The position numbers and the translations under genes were made by a program. From positions 381,624-445,623 of the forward strand of contig DGNO01000002.1 in assembly GCA_002389665.1 (NCBI GenBank): DNA of 64,000 bases, in the 5' to 3' direction. The DNA is from Rhodobiaceae bacterium UBA4490 (GTDB lineage: Bacteria > Pseudomonadota > Alphaproteobacteria > Parvibaculales > Parvibaculaceae). The notes beneath the pieces were generated by a model. It had not been told where the DNA came from, ran no database searches, and worked only from the letters and a program-made list of their open reading frames with translations. Every line of letters starts with the position of its first letter. Position 1 is the first letter of the stretch. Positions 17,283 through 26,891 of the stretch are shown here, piece by piece.

Positions 17283-17858
17283 TCAGCCAATCTTGATCCG
17301 GTCGTCGGACAGGAAGGAATAAACCGGCACTTCCAGGTTCTGGGGCGCCGGGCCCTTCCGGATACGTCCGGCCGTGTCGTAGTGCGAGCCGTGACAGGGG
17401 CAGAACCAGCCGCCGAAGTCACCCTTGGCATCGCCGACCTTCTGCCCCTTAGGCACGCAGCCCAGATGGGTGCAGATGCCGACCATGACCAGCCACTCTT
17501 CTTTGCCTTCCGCGGCGCGGTTCGCATCCGTTGCCGGCACATCGCCGGAAAGGTTGTCGTTGCGCGCGATCGGGTCCGGCAGGGTTTCCACCGGGACCGA
17601 CTTGGCCTCTTCCACTTCCGCTGCCGTACGGCGGCGCACGAAGACCGGCTTACCGCGCCACTGCACGGTAATGCTCTGTCCGACTTCGATGGAAGAAAGG
17701 TCAACTTCGATGGATGCCAGCGCTAGCGCCGATGCATCCGGGTTCATCTGATCGATCAGCGGCCAAATGGCTGCCGCGCCGCCGACTGCCGCAAAAGCGC
17801 CGGTCGCGACATAAAGAAAATCGCGCCGTGTCGGCTCATCCGTGTCGATGTGTGCCAC
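17283..17858 (-). CDS. petA: Rieske iron-sulfur protein of the bc1 complex
   Basis: 191 residues. The N-terminus has twin arginines ([21 protein letters not shown]), the Tat-dependent membrane anchor typical of Rieske proteins. The cluster-binding boxes are CTHLGC (129-134) and CPCHGSHYD (153-161); Cys129, His131, Cys153 and His156 bind the 2Fe-2S cluster and Cys134 with Cys155 form the disulfide. The start codon is GTG at 17858, with GGGAGA upstream. It is the first gene of the petABC operon, so the promoter should lie in 17859-18000. Confidence 0.96.
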   Translation of the reverse strand: MAHIDTDEPTRRDFLYVATGAFAAVGGAAAIWPLIDQMNPDASALALASIEVDLSSIEVGQSITVQWRGKPVFVRRRTAAEVEEAKSVPVETLPDPIARNDNLSGDVPATDANRAAEGKEEWLVMVGICTHLGCVPKGQKVGDAKGDFGGWFCPCHGSHYDTAGRIRKGPAPQNLEVPVYSFLSDDRIKIG

Positions 17859-18163
17859 GGTTGAGGTCTCCCTGATTCATCACTTAAGGGCACCCGCCGG
17901 CCCGGGATGTCTTCCCTGACACAAACGCCACCCCATCCGAACTGCACGGCACGAGCCCTTGCCCTCCCAAGCTCAGGCCGCCCAGCACCCGCATATGTGC
18001 GGCGTTTGTGGCACTGTCTTCACAGATTGTCCAGACCCGCCATCGGGAAATGTGGCAGGATGCCGCAAGCGGCAGGGCCAAGCGGCAAGCTGGGCGCAAC
18101 CTGCGCCCCCTGCTCACTTTTTCCATTTGGCGGCCGGCCCCGCGCCGGGCTATGGAACGGCTC
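17859..18163. other. intergenic region between divergent petA and trmL
   Basis: 305 bp without a supported gene. It must hold the promoters of the pet operon (leftward) and trmL (rightward). I see no convincing -35/-10 pair, repeat or RNA structure; the open frames that cross it have no recognisable family features. Confidence 0.5.
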
Positions 18164-18634
18164 ATGCGACTGGCCCTTTACCAACCCGACATTCCGCAGA
18201 ATACCGGCACTATTCTTAGGCTCGGCGCCTGCCTGGACATAGGCGTGGATATTATCGAGCCCTGCGGCTTCCCCTTCTCCGACCGTGGCTTGAGGCGGGC
18301 GGGAATGGACTATGTGTCGCATGCCGAAATCCGCCGCCATGCCGACTGGCAGGCGTTCCAGAGCGCCCGGAAGGCGGAAAACCGGCTGATTTTGCTCACC
18401 ACCAAGGCCGCCGAGCCCTATACGGGCTTCCGATTCGCCCCCGGCGACACGCTGCTTCTGGGCCGGGAGAGCGCCGGGGTGCCGGACGAGGTCCATGCTG
18501 CCGCCGATGCCCGCCTTCTTATTCCGCTAAGCCCCGGGGCCCGCTCTCTCAACGTGGCGGTCGCCGCTGCCATGGTGCTGGGCGAGGCGCTGCGACAGAC
18601 GGACGCCTTTCCGCTGCCCGGAGAAGAAGCCTAG
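18164..18634 (+). CDS. trmL: tRNA (cytidine(34)-2'-O)-methyltransferase
   Basis: 156-residue SPOUT-class methyltransferase; modifies the wobble base of certain leucine tRNAs. The N-terminal LALYQPDIPQNTGTILRLGAC, the SAM-knot segments LLLGRESAGVPDEVH and LLIPLSPGARSLNVAVAAAMVLGEALRQ are standard for TrmL. The ATG at 18164 gives the usual length; a possible alternative ATG at 18152 adds four residues. The stop codon TAG shares the palindrome CTAG with the stop of hemN on the other strand (18631-18634), so the two genes converge and overlap. Confidence 0.93.
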   Translation: MRLALYQPDIPQNTGTILRLGACLDIGVDIIEPCGFPFSDRGLRRAGMDYVSHAEIRRHADWQAFQSARKAENRLILLTTKAAEPYTGFRFAPGDTLLLGRESAGVPDEVHAAADARLLIPLSPGARSLNVAVAAAMVLGEALRQTDAFPLPGEEA

Positions 18635-19974
18635 ACCGCCTTGGAGTGGCGGACCTCTTCTCCATTATGCAAATAAGCATCGAAGAGCGAGGCAACGATG
18701 CGCACGAAGGGCCGCCCCTTTTCGGTGATGCGTATAAAGGTGCCCTGGCGGACCACCAGTCCGTCTTCCACGAGCGGCGCCAGACGGTCAACCGTATCCG
18801 GGCTCGAAACCGGGGCGATATTGGCCTCCATATGGCACATCAGCTCGTTGATGATGTCGCGCCGCACCCGGTCTTCCGAACTCAGCACCGCGCCGCGCAC
18901 CACCGGCAAGCGGCCTTCCTTGACCTCTTCCATGTAGCGCCCGATGGCCGGCTCGTTCTGCACATAGCCCTTGGGCATCTGCCCGATGGCCGAGGCGCCG
19001 AAGCCGATCAGCACATCGGCATCGTCCGACGTATAACCCTGAAAATTGCGCTGCAACGTGCCCTCGACCAGCGCCTGGGCAAGACCGTCTTCGCGGCGGG
19101 CGAAATGGTCGAAGCCGATTGCCACATAGCCGAGCGCGCGCAGCCGCATGGCCGCCGCCTGGCTTTGCTCAAACCGCTCGCCCAGCCCCGGCAGCGCCGC
19201 CTCGTCGATGAGCCGCTGATGGGTCTTCATCCAGGGCACATGGGCATAGCCGAAAAGCGCGATCCGGTCGGGCGCCAGCCCATGGGCAAGATCCACCTGC
19301 TCCAGAACCGAGTCCACCGTTTGATGAGGCAGCCCGTACATCAAATCGAGATTGACGGACTTGATGCCCGCCGCGCGCACCTCTTCCACCACCTTGGCGG
19401 TCATTGCATAGGGCTGAATGCGGTTGATAGCGCGCTGCACCTCTTCGCGAAAATCCTGCACGCCGATGCTCACCCGCGTCACCCCGCTCTCGCCGAGTGC
19501 GGCAATGTAATCCGTGCTCGCCGTGCGCGGGTCGATCTCCACCGCCAGCTCGCTTTCCTCATCGAAGACAAAGCGCGAGCGCACATGCGTCACCATGCGC
19601 AGCCAGTCTTCCGCGCTCAGCATACTCGGGCTGCCGCCGCCCCAATGCGCGTGCGCCGCGCGCATGGGCCCCGGCGCAGCTGCCGACACCAGATCGATTT
19701 CACGCAGCAATATGTCGAGATATTCCCCGACAGGCGCATATCGCCGCGTCGCTTTCGTGTGGCAGCCGCAGAACCAGCACATCTCCCGGCAATAGGGGAT
19801 ATGAAAATATAAGGAGAGCGGTTGTTCCGGACGCAGAGCCGCAAGCCAGTTGCGGTAAACCCCTTCGCTCACCGCCCGGCTGAAATGAGGCGCGGTCGGA
19901 TAGCTCGTATAACGGGGCACGTTAACGCCGTATTTGACCGCAAGCGCCTCGTTCATTCTCGCTGTTTCCGGCAT
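18631..19974 (-). CDS. hemN: oxygen-independent coproporphyrinogen III dehydrogenase
   Basis: 447-residue radical SAM enzyme that oxidatively decarboxylates coproporphyrinogen III without oxygen. The motif CREMCWFCGC gives Cys62, Cys66, Cys69 for the 4Fe-4S cluster, plus Cys71 found in genuine HemN but not in HemW. NVPRYTSYPTAPHF at the N-terminus and the VDLMYGLPHQT-type segment (LDLMYGLPHQTVDS) also match HemN. The ATG at 19974 follows GGTGAGG; the frame extends upstream to 20070 without family sequence. It is divergent from hemF, which does the same reaction with oxygen. Confidence 0.95.
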   Translation of the reverse strand: MPETARMNEALAVKYGVNVPRYTSYPTAPHFSRAVSEGVYRNWLAALRPEQPLSLYFHIPYCREMCWFCGCHTKATRRYAPVGEYLDILLREIDLVSAAAPGPMRAAHAHWGGGSPSMLSAEDWLRMVTHVRSRFVFDEESELAVEIDPRTASTDYIAALGESGVTRVSIGVQDFREEVQRAINRIQPYAMTAKVVEEVRAAGIKSVNLDLMYGLPHQTVDSVLEQVDLAHGLAPDRIALFGYAHVPWMKTHQRLIDEAALPGLGERFEQSQAAAMRLRALGYVAIGFDHFARREDGLAQALVEGTLQRNFQGYTSDDADVLIGFGASAIGQMPKGYVQNEPAIGRYMEEVKEGRLPVVRGAVLSSEDRVRRDIINELMCHMEANIAPVSSPDTVDRLAPLVEDGLVVRQGTFIRITEKGRPFVRIVASLFDAYLHNGEEVRHSKAV

Positions 19975-20138
19975 CCCAACCTCACCCGGCTTACTGACAC
20001 TTACTTCTCCGGCATTCCGCCGTGCAGGGCCTTGCGGCCCGCAAGCTGATGAGGGAAAGTAGCGCCGCATTTCAAAAGGCGCCTTGATCCAGGTCAGACT
20101 GCCGGGAGAAACCCGGCTGCGGCGAAAAAGCGCGCCTT

Positions 20139-20190
20139 ATCTTTCATTGCGCAGGCCCTGCGCCATCTTTCACTGCGCAGACCCTGCGCC
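20139..20190. repeat. tandem pair of 26-bp units, each an inverted repeat, upstream of hemF
   Basis: Two abutting 26-bp copies at 20139-20164 and 20165-20190 begin ATCTTTCA and differ at two positions. Each contains an inverted repeat: GCGCAGG-C-CCTGCGC in the first (7-1-7) and GCGCAG-ACC-CTGCGC in the second (6-3-6). They end 11 bp before the hemF start codon, in the hemN-hemF divergent region. This is candidate operator architecture; a stem-loop acting in the hemF leader RNA is the alternative. Confidence 0.8.
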
Positions 20191-20201
20191 CAACGCTCCG
20201 G

Positions 20202-21089
20202 ATGAACGACGTGCCCGATATCGAAAACGCAAAAAGCCGCGCCCGCGACTGGTTCGAAACGCTGCGCGACGAGATTTGCGCCGAGTACGAAAAACTCGAA
20301 GACGCGCTGGAAGGCACCGCCTTTGCCGGTGAGGCGCCGGGCCGCTTCGAGCGCAAACCCTGGACGCGCGGCGACGGCAGCGAGGATCAGGGTGGCGGCA
20401 CCATGTCGGTCATGAAGGGCCGCGTGTTCGAAAAAGTGGGGGTGCACACGTCTACCGTTTACGGCGAGTTTTCCGAAGAGTTTCGCGCGCAAATCCCCGG
20501 CGCCGACAAGGACCCGCGCTTCTGGGCCAGCGGCATCTCGCTCATCGCCCATATGCAAAACCCGCATGTGCCCGCCGTGCATATGAATACGCGCATGCTC
20601 GTTACGCAGGACTGGTGGTTCGGCGGCGGCGCGGATCTCACGCCCGTTCTCATGGCCAACCGTACACAAGACCACCCCGACAGCGTGGACTTTCACGCCG
20701 CAATGAAAAAAGCCTGCGATGCGCATGGCGGCGATTACCACGACCGTTTCAAAAAATGGTGCGATGAATATTTCTTCCTGCCCCACCGGAACGAAGCGCG
20801 CGGCATTGGCGGAATTTTCTACGACCGGCACAATACCGGCGACTGGGAAAAGGATTTCGCCTTCACGCAGGATGTCGGCCGCGCCTTCCGCGATATTTAT
20901 CCCGTACTCGTGCGCCGCCACATGAATAAAGACTGGAGCGAGGCGGAGCGCGAGGAACAGCTGATCCGCCGGGGCCGCTATGTGGAGTTCAATCTGCTTT
21001 ATGACCGCGGCACCACTTTCGGGCTGAAGACCGGCGGCAATGTGGACTCGATCCTCTCCTCCATGCCGCCTGCGGTGAAATGGCCGTAA
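20202..21089 (+). CDS. hemF: oxygen-dependent coproporphyrinogen III oxidase
   Basis: 295 residues. Aerobic conversion of coproporphyrinogen III to protoporphyrinogen IX. Signatures include [32 protein letters not shown] [36 protein letters not shown] and RGIGGIFYD. Start ATG 20202 lacks a strong ribosome-binding site (CTCCGG). It is divergent from hemN across 227 bp containing duplicated palindromes, which suggests reciprocal control of the two isoenzymes. Confidence 0.96.
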   Translation: MNDVPDIENAKSRARDWFETLRDEICAEYEKLEDALEGTAFAGEAPGRFERKPWTRGDGSEDQGGGTMSVMKGRVFEKVGVHTSTVYGEFSEEFRAQIPGADKDPRFWASGISLIAHMQNPHVPAVHMNTRMLVTQDWWFGGGADLTPVLMANRTQDHPDSVDFHAAMKKACDAHGGDYHDRFKKWCDEYFFLPHRNEARGIGGIFYDRHNTGDWEKDFAFTQDVGRAFRDIYPVLVRRHMNKDWSEAEREEQLIRRGRYVEFNLLYDRGTTFGLKTGGNVDSILSSMPPAVKWP

Positions 21090-21102
21090 GCAGGTAACAG
21101 CA

Positions 21103-21579
21103 ATGGCGAAGGGCGAAACGGCGGCGCAGCGCTTTACCCGCCTTAACGGCATTCCCGGCACGTTTCATGAAATAGGTGTGCTGAAAGACCGCAAAACCTC
21201 CGCGCTTGAAATGGCTAAGGCAAGCGGCCTCGAGCCTGCCCGGCTGTTCAAAACGCTGATCGTGCTGGCCGATGCCAAAACGTTCGCCATGGCCATCGTG
21301 CCCGCGGACAGAGACCTCGACCGCAAGGCACTTGCCCGGCTCATGAAAGCCAAACGCGTCGATCTTGCCCCGAAAGAAAAAGCCATCAAGCTGACGGGCT
21401 ATCAGATGGGCGCCTGCGCGCCGCTCGGCCAGAAGAGCGTACTGCCCGCCTTTGTCGATGAAAGCGCGTTCGGCTTTGCCAGCATCTATGTCAGCGGCGG
21501 CGCTTACGGCCTAGAACTTGAAATCGCGCCGGATATTTTGCTGGAAGCGGTAAAGGGAACGAAGGCGGTTATTACCTGA
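21103..21579 (+). CDS. ybaK: Cys-tRNA(Pro) deacylase YbaK/EbsC
   Basis: 158-residue trans-editing protein that hydrolyses Cys-tRNA(Pro) made by prolyl-tRNA synthetase. Visible family points are the conserved Lys in RLFKTLIVLAD, DLAPKEKAIKLTGYQMGACAPLG and the GGAYGLELEIAPDILLEAV C-terminus. It begins 13 bp after hemF and is likely co-transcribed. A paired palindromic repeat follows. Confidence 0.92.
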   Translation: MAKGETAAQRFTRLNGIPGTFHEIGVLKDRKTSALEMAKASGLEPARLFKTLIVLADAKTFAMAIVPADRDLDRKALARLMKAKRVDLAPKEKAIKLTGYQMGACAPLGQKSVLPAFVDESAFGFASIYVSGGAYGLELEIAPDILLEAVKGTKAVIT

Positions 21580-21597
21580 TCGCCCTCACCTGCCGCA

Positions 21598-21694
21598 ATG
21601 GACCCCGGCTCGGGGGCCGGGGTGACGGCTTTTATTTGGGGCGACGGCCTTGCCAATTCCCGCAGATGTCACCCCGGGCTTGTCCCGGGGTCCA
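21598..21694. repeat. paired palindromic GC-rich repeat, locus 2
   Basis: Unit A at 21598-21627 (starts ATGGACCCCGG, ends CCGGGGTGACG) and unit B at 21668-21694 (GTCACCCCGGGCTTG to GGGGTCCAT) are inverted copies of one another and of the units at 11525-11612. They lie between the convergent ends of ybaK and cca. No other terminator is seen here, so the repeat may end transcription in both directions. Confidence 0.78.
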
Positions 21695-21733
21695 TTCAGC
21701 CTCACCTCATGAAAAAAGCCAGCCGCATAAGCC

Positions 21734-22981
21734 TCAATAAACCGTCGCCTGAACCACCGCCTTCAGGCGTTCGATGATCGAGAACTCATCCTCGATGAAA
21801 TCCGCATCGACCCACCATTCCTCGACCTCGCGCATGACGCGGCCGATTTCCGGCCCGTCGGGCACGCCGGCGGAGCGGACCATCTGGCCGGTCAGCGGCA
21901 GCTGCGGTTTTTCCCAGCTATCAGCCATCGCCAGAAGCGCGCGCCATTGCACGGAATTGGCGAGCTTTTTGTCTGCGGCCCAGCCCAGCATGACGCGGTC
22001 TTTGAAGAGCTCCGGACCCATCCAGTAAAGCGCGCGGCGCATTTCGCGCATCGACATGTAGGAGACGATTTTCGTCTGATCCGTATGCATGCGGATCAAC
22101 CGGTCGCGTTCCTTATTGGAAAGACGCAAGCGCTCGGCAAGTTTGCGGATGCCCGCTTCATCGAGATCAATGAGTGCGCCAAGCCGCATGATCGGATCGG
22201 AGGTGAAAAGCTGATCGGTTTCGATTGCAACCACACGCTCCAGAAGCTCGGTGCGCTCGGCCTCCGGCAGCACTTTGGAAAGAATACCGCTTGCCGCCAT
22301 CTGGCGGATCGCGGCCGGCGCATTATCCGCGCCCAAAATTTTCAAAAGCTCCATGCGCACCCGCTCGCCCGAAAGCTGGGCAAGGCCGTCCTTCTGCGCG
22401 GCGCAAGCCTTCAGCCCTTCGGCATCGGGCTCGCCCTTGCCATATTGCGCGTGGAAGCGGAAGAAACGCAGGATACGCAGATAATCTTCCTTGATGCGTT
22501 CGGAGGCATCGCCGATGAAACGCACGCGGCGCGCTTTCAAATCCTCGCGCCCGCCCAAAGGATCGTGCACCGTCCCGTCGCTATCGGCATAAAGTGCGTT
22601 CATGGTGAAGTCGCGGCGCTTGGCATCTTCCAGCCAGTCGCCGGTAAAGGCGACATCGGCGCGCCGCCCGTCCGTTTCCACATCGACACGCAAGGTGGTG
22701 ATTTCGAAATGCCGCCCGTCCGTCACCGCCGTCACGGTGCCATGGTCGATGCCGGTGGGGATGACCTGCACGCCCGCTTTTTCCAGCCGGGTGATCACTT
22801 CCTCAGGCTTGAGCGCCGTTGCGATGTCGATATCGACGACGGGCTCGCCCAGAAGCGCGTTGCGCACACAGCCTCCGACGAAACGGGCCTCGCCCTCGCC
22901 CAGCGCCTGCATGATCTTCACCGTTGCCGCATCGCGGATCCAGGTTGCCAGTTTCAGCTCGCCCTTGTTTGCCTCGCTCAC
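21734..22981 (-). CDS. cca: CCA tRNA nucleotidyltransferase/poly(A) polymerase family
   Basis: 415-residue class II nucleotidyltransferase that adds or repairs the 3'-CCA end of tRNAs. The active site is GGCVRNALLGEPVVDIDIATA (the DxD metal pair is in DID); DVAFTGDWLEDAKRRDFTMNALY and HDPLGGREDL follow, then EDYLRILRFFRFHAQYG. No HD phosphohydrolase domain is evident. The start is GTG at 22981. It is the last gene of a minus-strand group after DUF1285, Nudix and DUF6111 genes, an order conserved in Alphaproteobacteria. Confidence 0.93.
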   Translation of the reverse strand: MSEANKGELKLATWIRDAATVKIMQALGEGEARFVGGCVRNALLGEPVVDIDIATALKPEEVITRLEKAGVQVIPTGIDHGTVTAVTDGRHFEITTLRVDVETDGRRADVAFTGDWLEDAKRRDFTMNALYADSDGTVHDPLGGREDLKARRVRFIGDASERIKEDYLRILRFFRFHAQYGKGEPDAEGLKACAAQKDGLAQLSGERVRMELLKILGADNAPAAIRQMAASGILSKVLPEAERTELLERVVAIETDQLFTSDPIMRLGALIDLDEAGIRKLAERLRLSNKERDRLIRMHTDQTKIVSYMSMREMRRALYWMGPELFKDRVMLGWAADKKLANSVQWRALLAMADSWEKPQLPLTGQMVRSAGVPDGPEIGRVMREVEEWWVDADFIEDEFSIIERLKAVVQATVY

Positions 22982-23116
22982 GTCACACCTCCTATGCGGC
23001 GCCTGACCCTGAGCATGCCTTTAGAACGTCCCCAGACCGGCGGCCTTATCCTTGATTGCTTCCACATATAAGCCCTTGAAGGGCGAGGCGAAAGGACCGC
23101 AATTGCCGCAGGCAGC

Positions 23117-23380
23117 TTAGCGGAAACCGCCGGGCACGATCTCGCCGTTTTCAAGGCGTGCAGGCACATATTCCTTGCCGACTTCCGAGCCGTCGAAAAC
23201 CGCGAAAAGCCCGATCGAGGCAAGCACGAGCCCGATCCCGGCCAGTACCAGCCAGGCATGGGGCGGGGCTTGATCCGCGTCCCGGCTCATCCAGCCGAGG
23301 CGGCGGGCGGCAAGCACATAGAGCCCGTACAGCATGAAAGGCAGGAGAAAGAGAAAGGCATTGAGAAGCAGGCGGCTCAT
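23117..23380 (-). CDS. small membrane protein, DUF6111 family
   Basis: 87 residues with two predicted membrane helices (LLLNAFLFLLPFMLYGLYVLAA and WLVLAGIGLVLASIGLFAVF) and a short C-terminus with EYVPARLENGEIVPGGF, which matches the DUF6111 family. The function is unknown. Its ATG overlaps the Nudix gene stop (ATGA), so it is translationally coupled. Confidence 0.8.
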   Translation of the reverse strand: MSRLLLNAFLFLLPFMLYGLYVLAARRLGWMSRDADQAPPHAWLVLAGIGLVLASIGLFAVFDGSEVGKEYVPARLENGEIVPGGFR

Positions 23381-24009
23381 GGCGCATAGACCCTGTCATA
23401 CATGTTTTTCAGCATTCCCGCCGTCGCCCCCCAGATGTAATGACCCTCATAGGGCATGGCGTAATAAGCGCGCCGCTTGCCCCGCCACATGATGCTGTGG
23501 CGTTCATGGTGGTCCGGGTTCATGAGAAAAGACAAGGGCACTTCAAAAGCCTCTGCCACCTCATTGGGATCGATCTTCAGCGTAAAATCGGGTTTGACGA
23601 AGCCGACAACGGGGAGAATCCGGAACCCCGTGCCCGTTTCATAAGGATCGAGAAAGCCTGCGATTTCCACAAGCGAAGGATCGAGGCCGACTTCTTCCTC
23701 CGCCTCGCGCAGCGCCGCTTCCGCCGGGCTTTCCCCTTCTTCCACCTTGCCGCCCGGAAAGGCAACCTGGCCGGAATGGGAATTGAGATGATCGGCGCGC
23801 CGGGTGAGCAGCACGAAGACGCCTTCTCCCCGCTCGATAAGCGGCACCAGCACGGCGGCAAGGCGCAGGTTCTTGCGCTCGGAAGGCTCCACCCATTCAT
23901 CCGGATTGAGATCGTGATCACCGCGCGTCTTCACGCCGTTCAGCACGATGTCGGCAGGCGGCATGTCCCGGTCGATCGCGCCGAGGATCTTTTCCCGGTA
24001 AGCGTTCAT
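23377..24009 (-). CDS. CoA pyrophosphatase, Nudix hydrolase (NudL-like)
   Basis: 210 residues. The Nudix box is complete: [24 protein letters not shown] (G, E, REUXEEXGU pattern). [21 protein letters not shown] directly before it is the extra motif that marks the CoA/acyl-CoA pyrophosphatase group (NudL/PCD1), so cleavage of CoA to phosphopantetheine and 3',5'-ADP is likely. The ATG at 24009 overlaps the DUF1285 stop by 4 bp; the upstream frame to 24069 is a shadow of that gene. Confidence 0.88.
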   Translation of the reverse strand: MNAYREKILGAIDRDMPPADIVLNGVKTRGDHDLNPDEWVEPSERKNLRLAAVLVPLIERGEGVFVLLTRRADHLNSHSGQVAFPGGKVEEGESPAEAALREAEEEVGLDPSLVEIAGFLDPYETGTGFRILPVVGFVKPDFTLKIDPNEVAEAFEVPLSFLMNPDHHERHSIMWRGKRRAYYAMPYEGHYIWGATAGMLKNMYDRVYAP

Positions 24010-24668
24010 TGGGCAGGCCCGTTCACATCGGCGGCAAGGGCGATGGGAAAGAACGTGCCGCCGCTCCACACGCCGAACCAGCGCTCGCCTTCCCAGTCCT
24101 CTTCCGTGCCGATCTCCACAAGATCGTAAAAGACGGCGCGGTTGATCAAGGCTTCAAGATCGGCGCGCACATGCACATAAGGCGCAGGCTCGCCGCTTTC
24201 CTTATCGATGACGAAACGCATCGGATGTTCGGGCCCCGCTTCCGTTTCATCGCCCACATTGGTGGTGAAGGTCAGGCGCTGGTCCTTGCCCTCCCCTTCC
24301 ACCTGCATCGCCACGGCAACGAAAGGCGCGTCATCCACCGTAATGCCGATCTTTTCCACCGGCGTGACGAGATAATATTTGCCGTCATCGTCGCGGCGCA
24401 AAACCGTCGAGAAAAGCCGCACCAGCCGCTCCCGGCCGATAGGCGTGCCGAGATAATGCCAGCTGCCGTCGCGTTTGATTCGGATGTCGAGCTCGCCGCA
24501 ATAAGGCGGGTTCCACAAGTGAACCGGCGGCAGGCCTTTTTTCTTTTTGCCGCCCGTCTCTTTATTGGCTTCTTCCGCCGCGCGGGTGATCTCTTTCAGC
24601 GCATCGCCGGGATTGCCTCTCAAACCGGCAGAACCGGCAGGTTTTTCGCCGCTCTTGGCCTCTGCCAT
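24006..24668 (-). CDS. DUF1285 domain-containing protein
   Basis: 220 residues. The DUF1285 core (about 45-205) includes the sequence [50 protein letters not shown] seen as a continuous block at about 58-107, and [21 protein letters not shown] structural family of two similar subdomains is known but no reaction. The first 45 residues are low-complexity (Gly, Glu, Lys). It is first in the DUF1285-Nudix-DUF6111 coupled group, divergent from moxR across 208 bp. Confidence 0.85.
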   Translation of the reverse strand: MAEAKSGEKPAGSAGLRGNPGDALKEITRAAEEANKETGGKKKKGLPPVHLWNPPYCGELDIRIKRDGSWHYLGTPIGRERLVRLFSTVLRRDDDGKYYLVTPVEKIGITVDDAPFVAVAMQVEGEGKDQRLTFTTNVGDETEAGPEHPMRFVIDKESGEPAPYVHVRADLEALINRAVFYDLVEIGTEEDWEGERWFGVWSGGTFFPIALAADVNGPAQ

Positions 24669-24876
24669 CGGTTTTGCCTCCTCTCGCTTCTATTCTACAG
24701 CCGTTTACACGGCTTTACGTGGGCATCTCACGCCTGCTTGACTAGGCGCGGGCGGGCTCCAACGTCATAATCGAGCCATAAAGACCGCGAAAACTGAGCA
24801 AATTGGGGCTTTTCGCCCATAAGCGCCCCGGCGCATGCTTATCCACCGCAACGCTCTTCAGGATATATGTAGGACA

Positions 24877-25875
<999 letters not shown>

Positions 25876-25901
25876 GCACGCCGTTTTAAAGACGAGACCA
25901 G

Positions 25902-26891
25902 ATGAGCGAAGACGCCCCCCTTTCCGGCGGCCCCAAAAGCCCCCGCGCCGAGAAGGCCCGCAGCATGCAGGCCGCGCCTGCGCGTGCGGGATTGCGCGCC
26001 CAGGCGGAGCGTCTGGCCGAAGCGCTGCCGCCGCTGCTCGTGGAAGCTGAACGCGTCGCCAATACCGTGGCGCAAGGGGTGCATGGACGCCGCCGCTCGG
26101 GCTCCGGCGAAAGTTTCTGGCAATACCGCCGCTACCGCGCGGGCGATGCCGCCCAGCGCATCGATTGGCGCCAGTCCGGCAAATCCAGCAAGCTTTATGT
26201 GCGCGAGACGGAATGGGAGGCAGCCGAAACGCTCTGGCTCTGGCGCGATGCATCGGCTTCCATGGATTACCGCTCGTCCTTCGCGCAAATCTCCAAGAAA
26301 GACCGCGCCACCGTGCTCGGCCTCGCACTTGCCAATCTTCTGGTGCGCGGCGGCGAGCGTGTGGCGGCGCTTGGCGCGGGCATTCCTCCCGCCACCAACC
26401 GCATGGGCCTGCGCCGCCTCGCGCATTATTACCTTTCGGGCGAAGAGGGCACGCCGGAAAGCTTGCCCCCCGGCGCCCATGTGCCGCCTTATGCGGCGAT
26501 GGTCTTCCTCAGCGATTTTCTTTCCCCGCCGGACGCCCTTGCCAAGGCGCTGCAGCCTTATGCGCACCGGGGCATTGGCGGTCATATGGTGCAGATCATC
26601 GATCCGGCCGAAGCCGACCTTCCTTTTGAGGGGCGCACGGAATTTGTCGGCGTGGAAGACCCGCGCCGGCTGCTCGTCGGCAAGGCGGAGAGCCTGCGCA
26701 GCGCCTATCACCGCCGCCTTGAAGAACACCAGGACGCGCTGCGCCAGATCGCCCGGCGACTCGGCTGGCACTTCACTATTCACCGCACCGACCGGCCTGC
26801 CGAGACCTGCCTTCTCAGTCTTTATGGCCAGCTTGCCGGCATGAACCGGGGCCCCGGACGCGGCACGGCCGCCGCCAGGCAGGGAGGCTAG
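25902..26891 (+). CDS. DUF58 domain-containing protein
   Basis: 329 residues. The DUF58 core is visible in VHGRRRSGSGESFWQYRRYRAGDAAQRIDWRQSGKSSKLYVRETEWE (about residues 62-108) with the GD-ARIDW-type element, then a VWA-like fold (LWRDASASMDYRSS) with the Asp-x-Ser-x-Ser metal-site pattern. This makes it a likely partner of the MoxR ATPase encoded 26 bp upstream. Its stop codon TAG abuts the ATG of the next gene. Confidence 0.88.
   Translation: MSEDAPLSGGPKSPRAEKARSMQAAPARAGLRAQAERLAEALPPLLVEAERVANTVAQGVHGRRRSGSGESFWQYRRYRAGDAAQRIDWRQSGKSSKLYVRETEWEAAETLWLWRDASASMDYRSSFAQISKKDRATVLGLALANLLVRGGERVAALGAGIPPATNRMGLRRLAHYYLSGEEGTPESLPPGAHVPPYAAMVFLSDFLSPPDALAKALQPYAHRGIGGHMVQIIDPAEADLPFEGRTEFVGVEDPRRLLVGKAESLRSAYHRRLEEHQDALRQIARRLGWHFTIHRTDRPAETCLLSLYGQLAGMNRGPGRGTAAARQGG

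Noticed and set aside
15541..17322. Long open frame (593 codons) opposite cytochrome b and c1
   Set aside because: Antisense to clear petB/petC coding sequence; rich in His, Arg and Glu, which is the typical shadow composition in GC-rich DNA, and without family features.
18646..19812. Long open frame opposite hemN
   Set aside because: Shadow of hemN; Arg/His-rich, no ribosome-binding site and no recognisable domain.
20084..20097. Possible FNR box (TTGAT-CCAG-GTCAG) upstream of hemN
   Set aside because: The right half matches ATCAA at only three of five positions; too weak to call a feature.
21947..23071. Open frame opposite cca
   Set aside because: Antisense to a well-supported CCA nucleotidyltransferase; composition is that of a shadow.
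24738..24743. TTGACT as the -35 of the moxR promoter
   Set aside because: The nearest TATAAT-like sequence (CATAAT) has a spacer of 22 nt, too long for a standard promoter.
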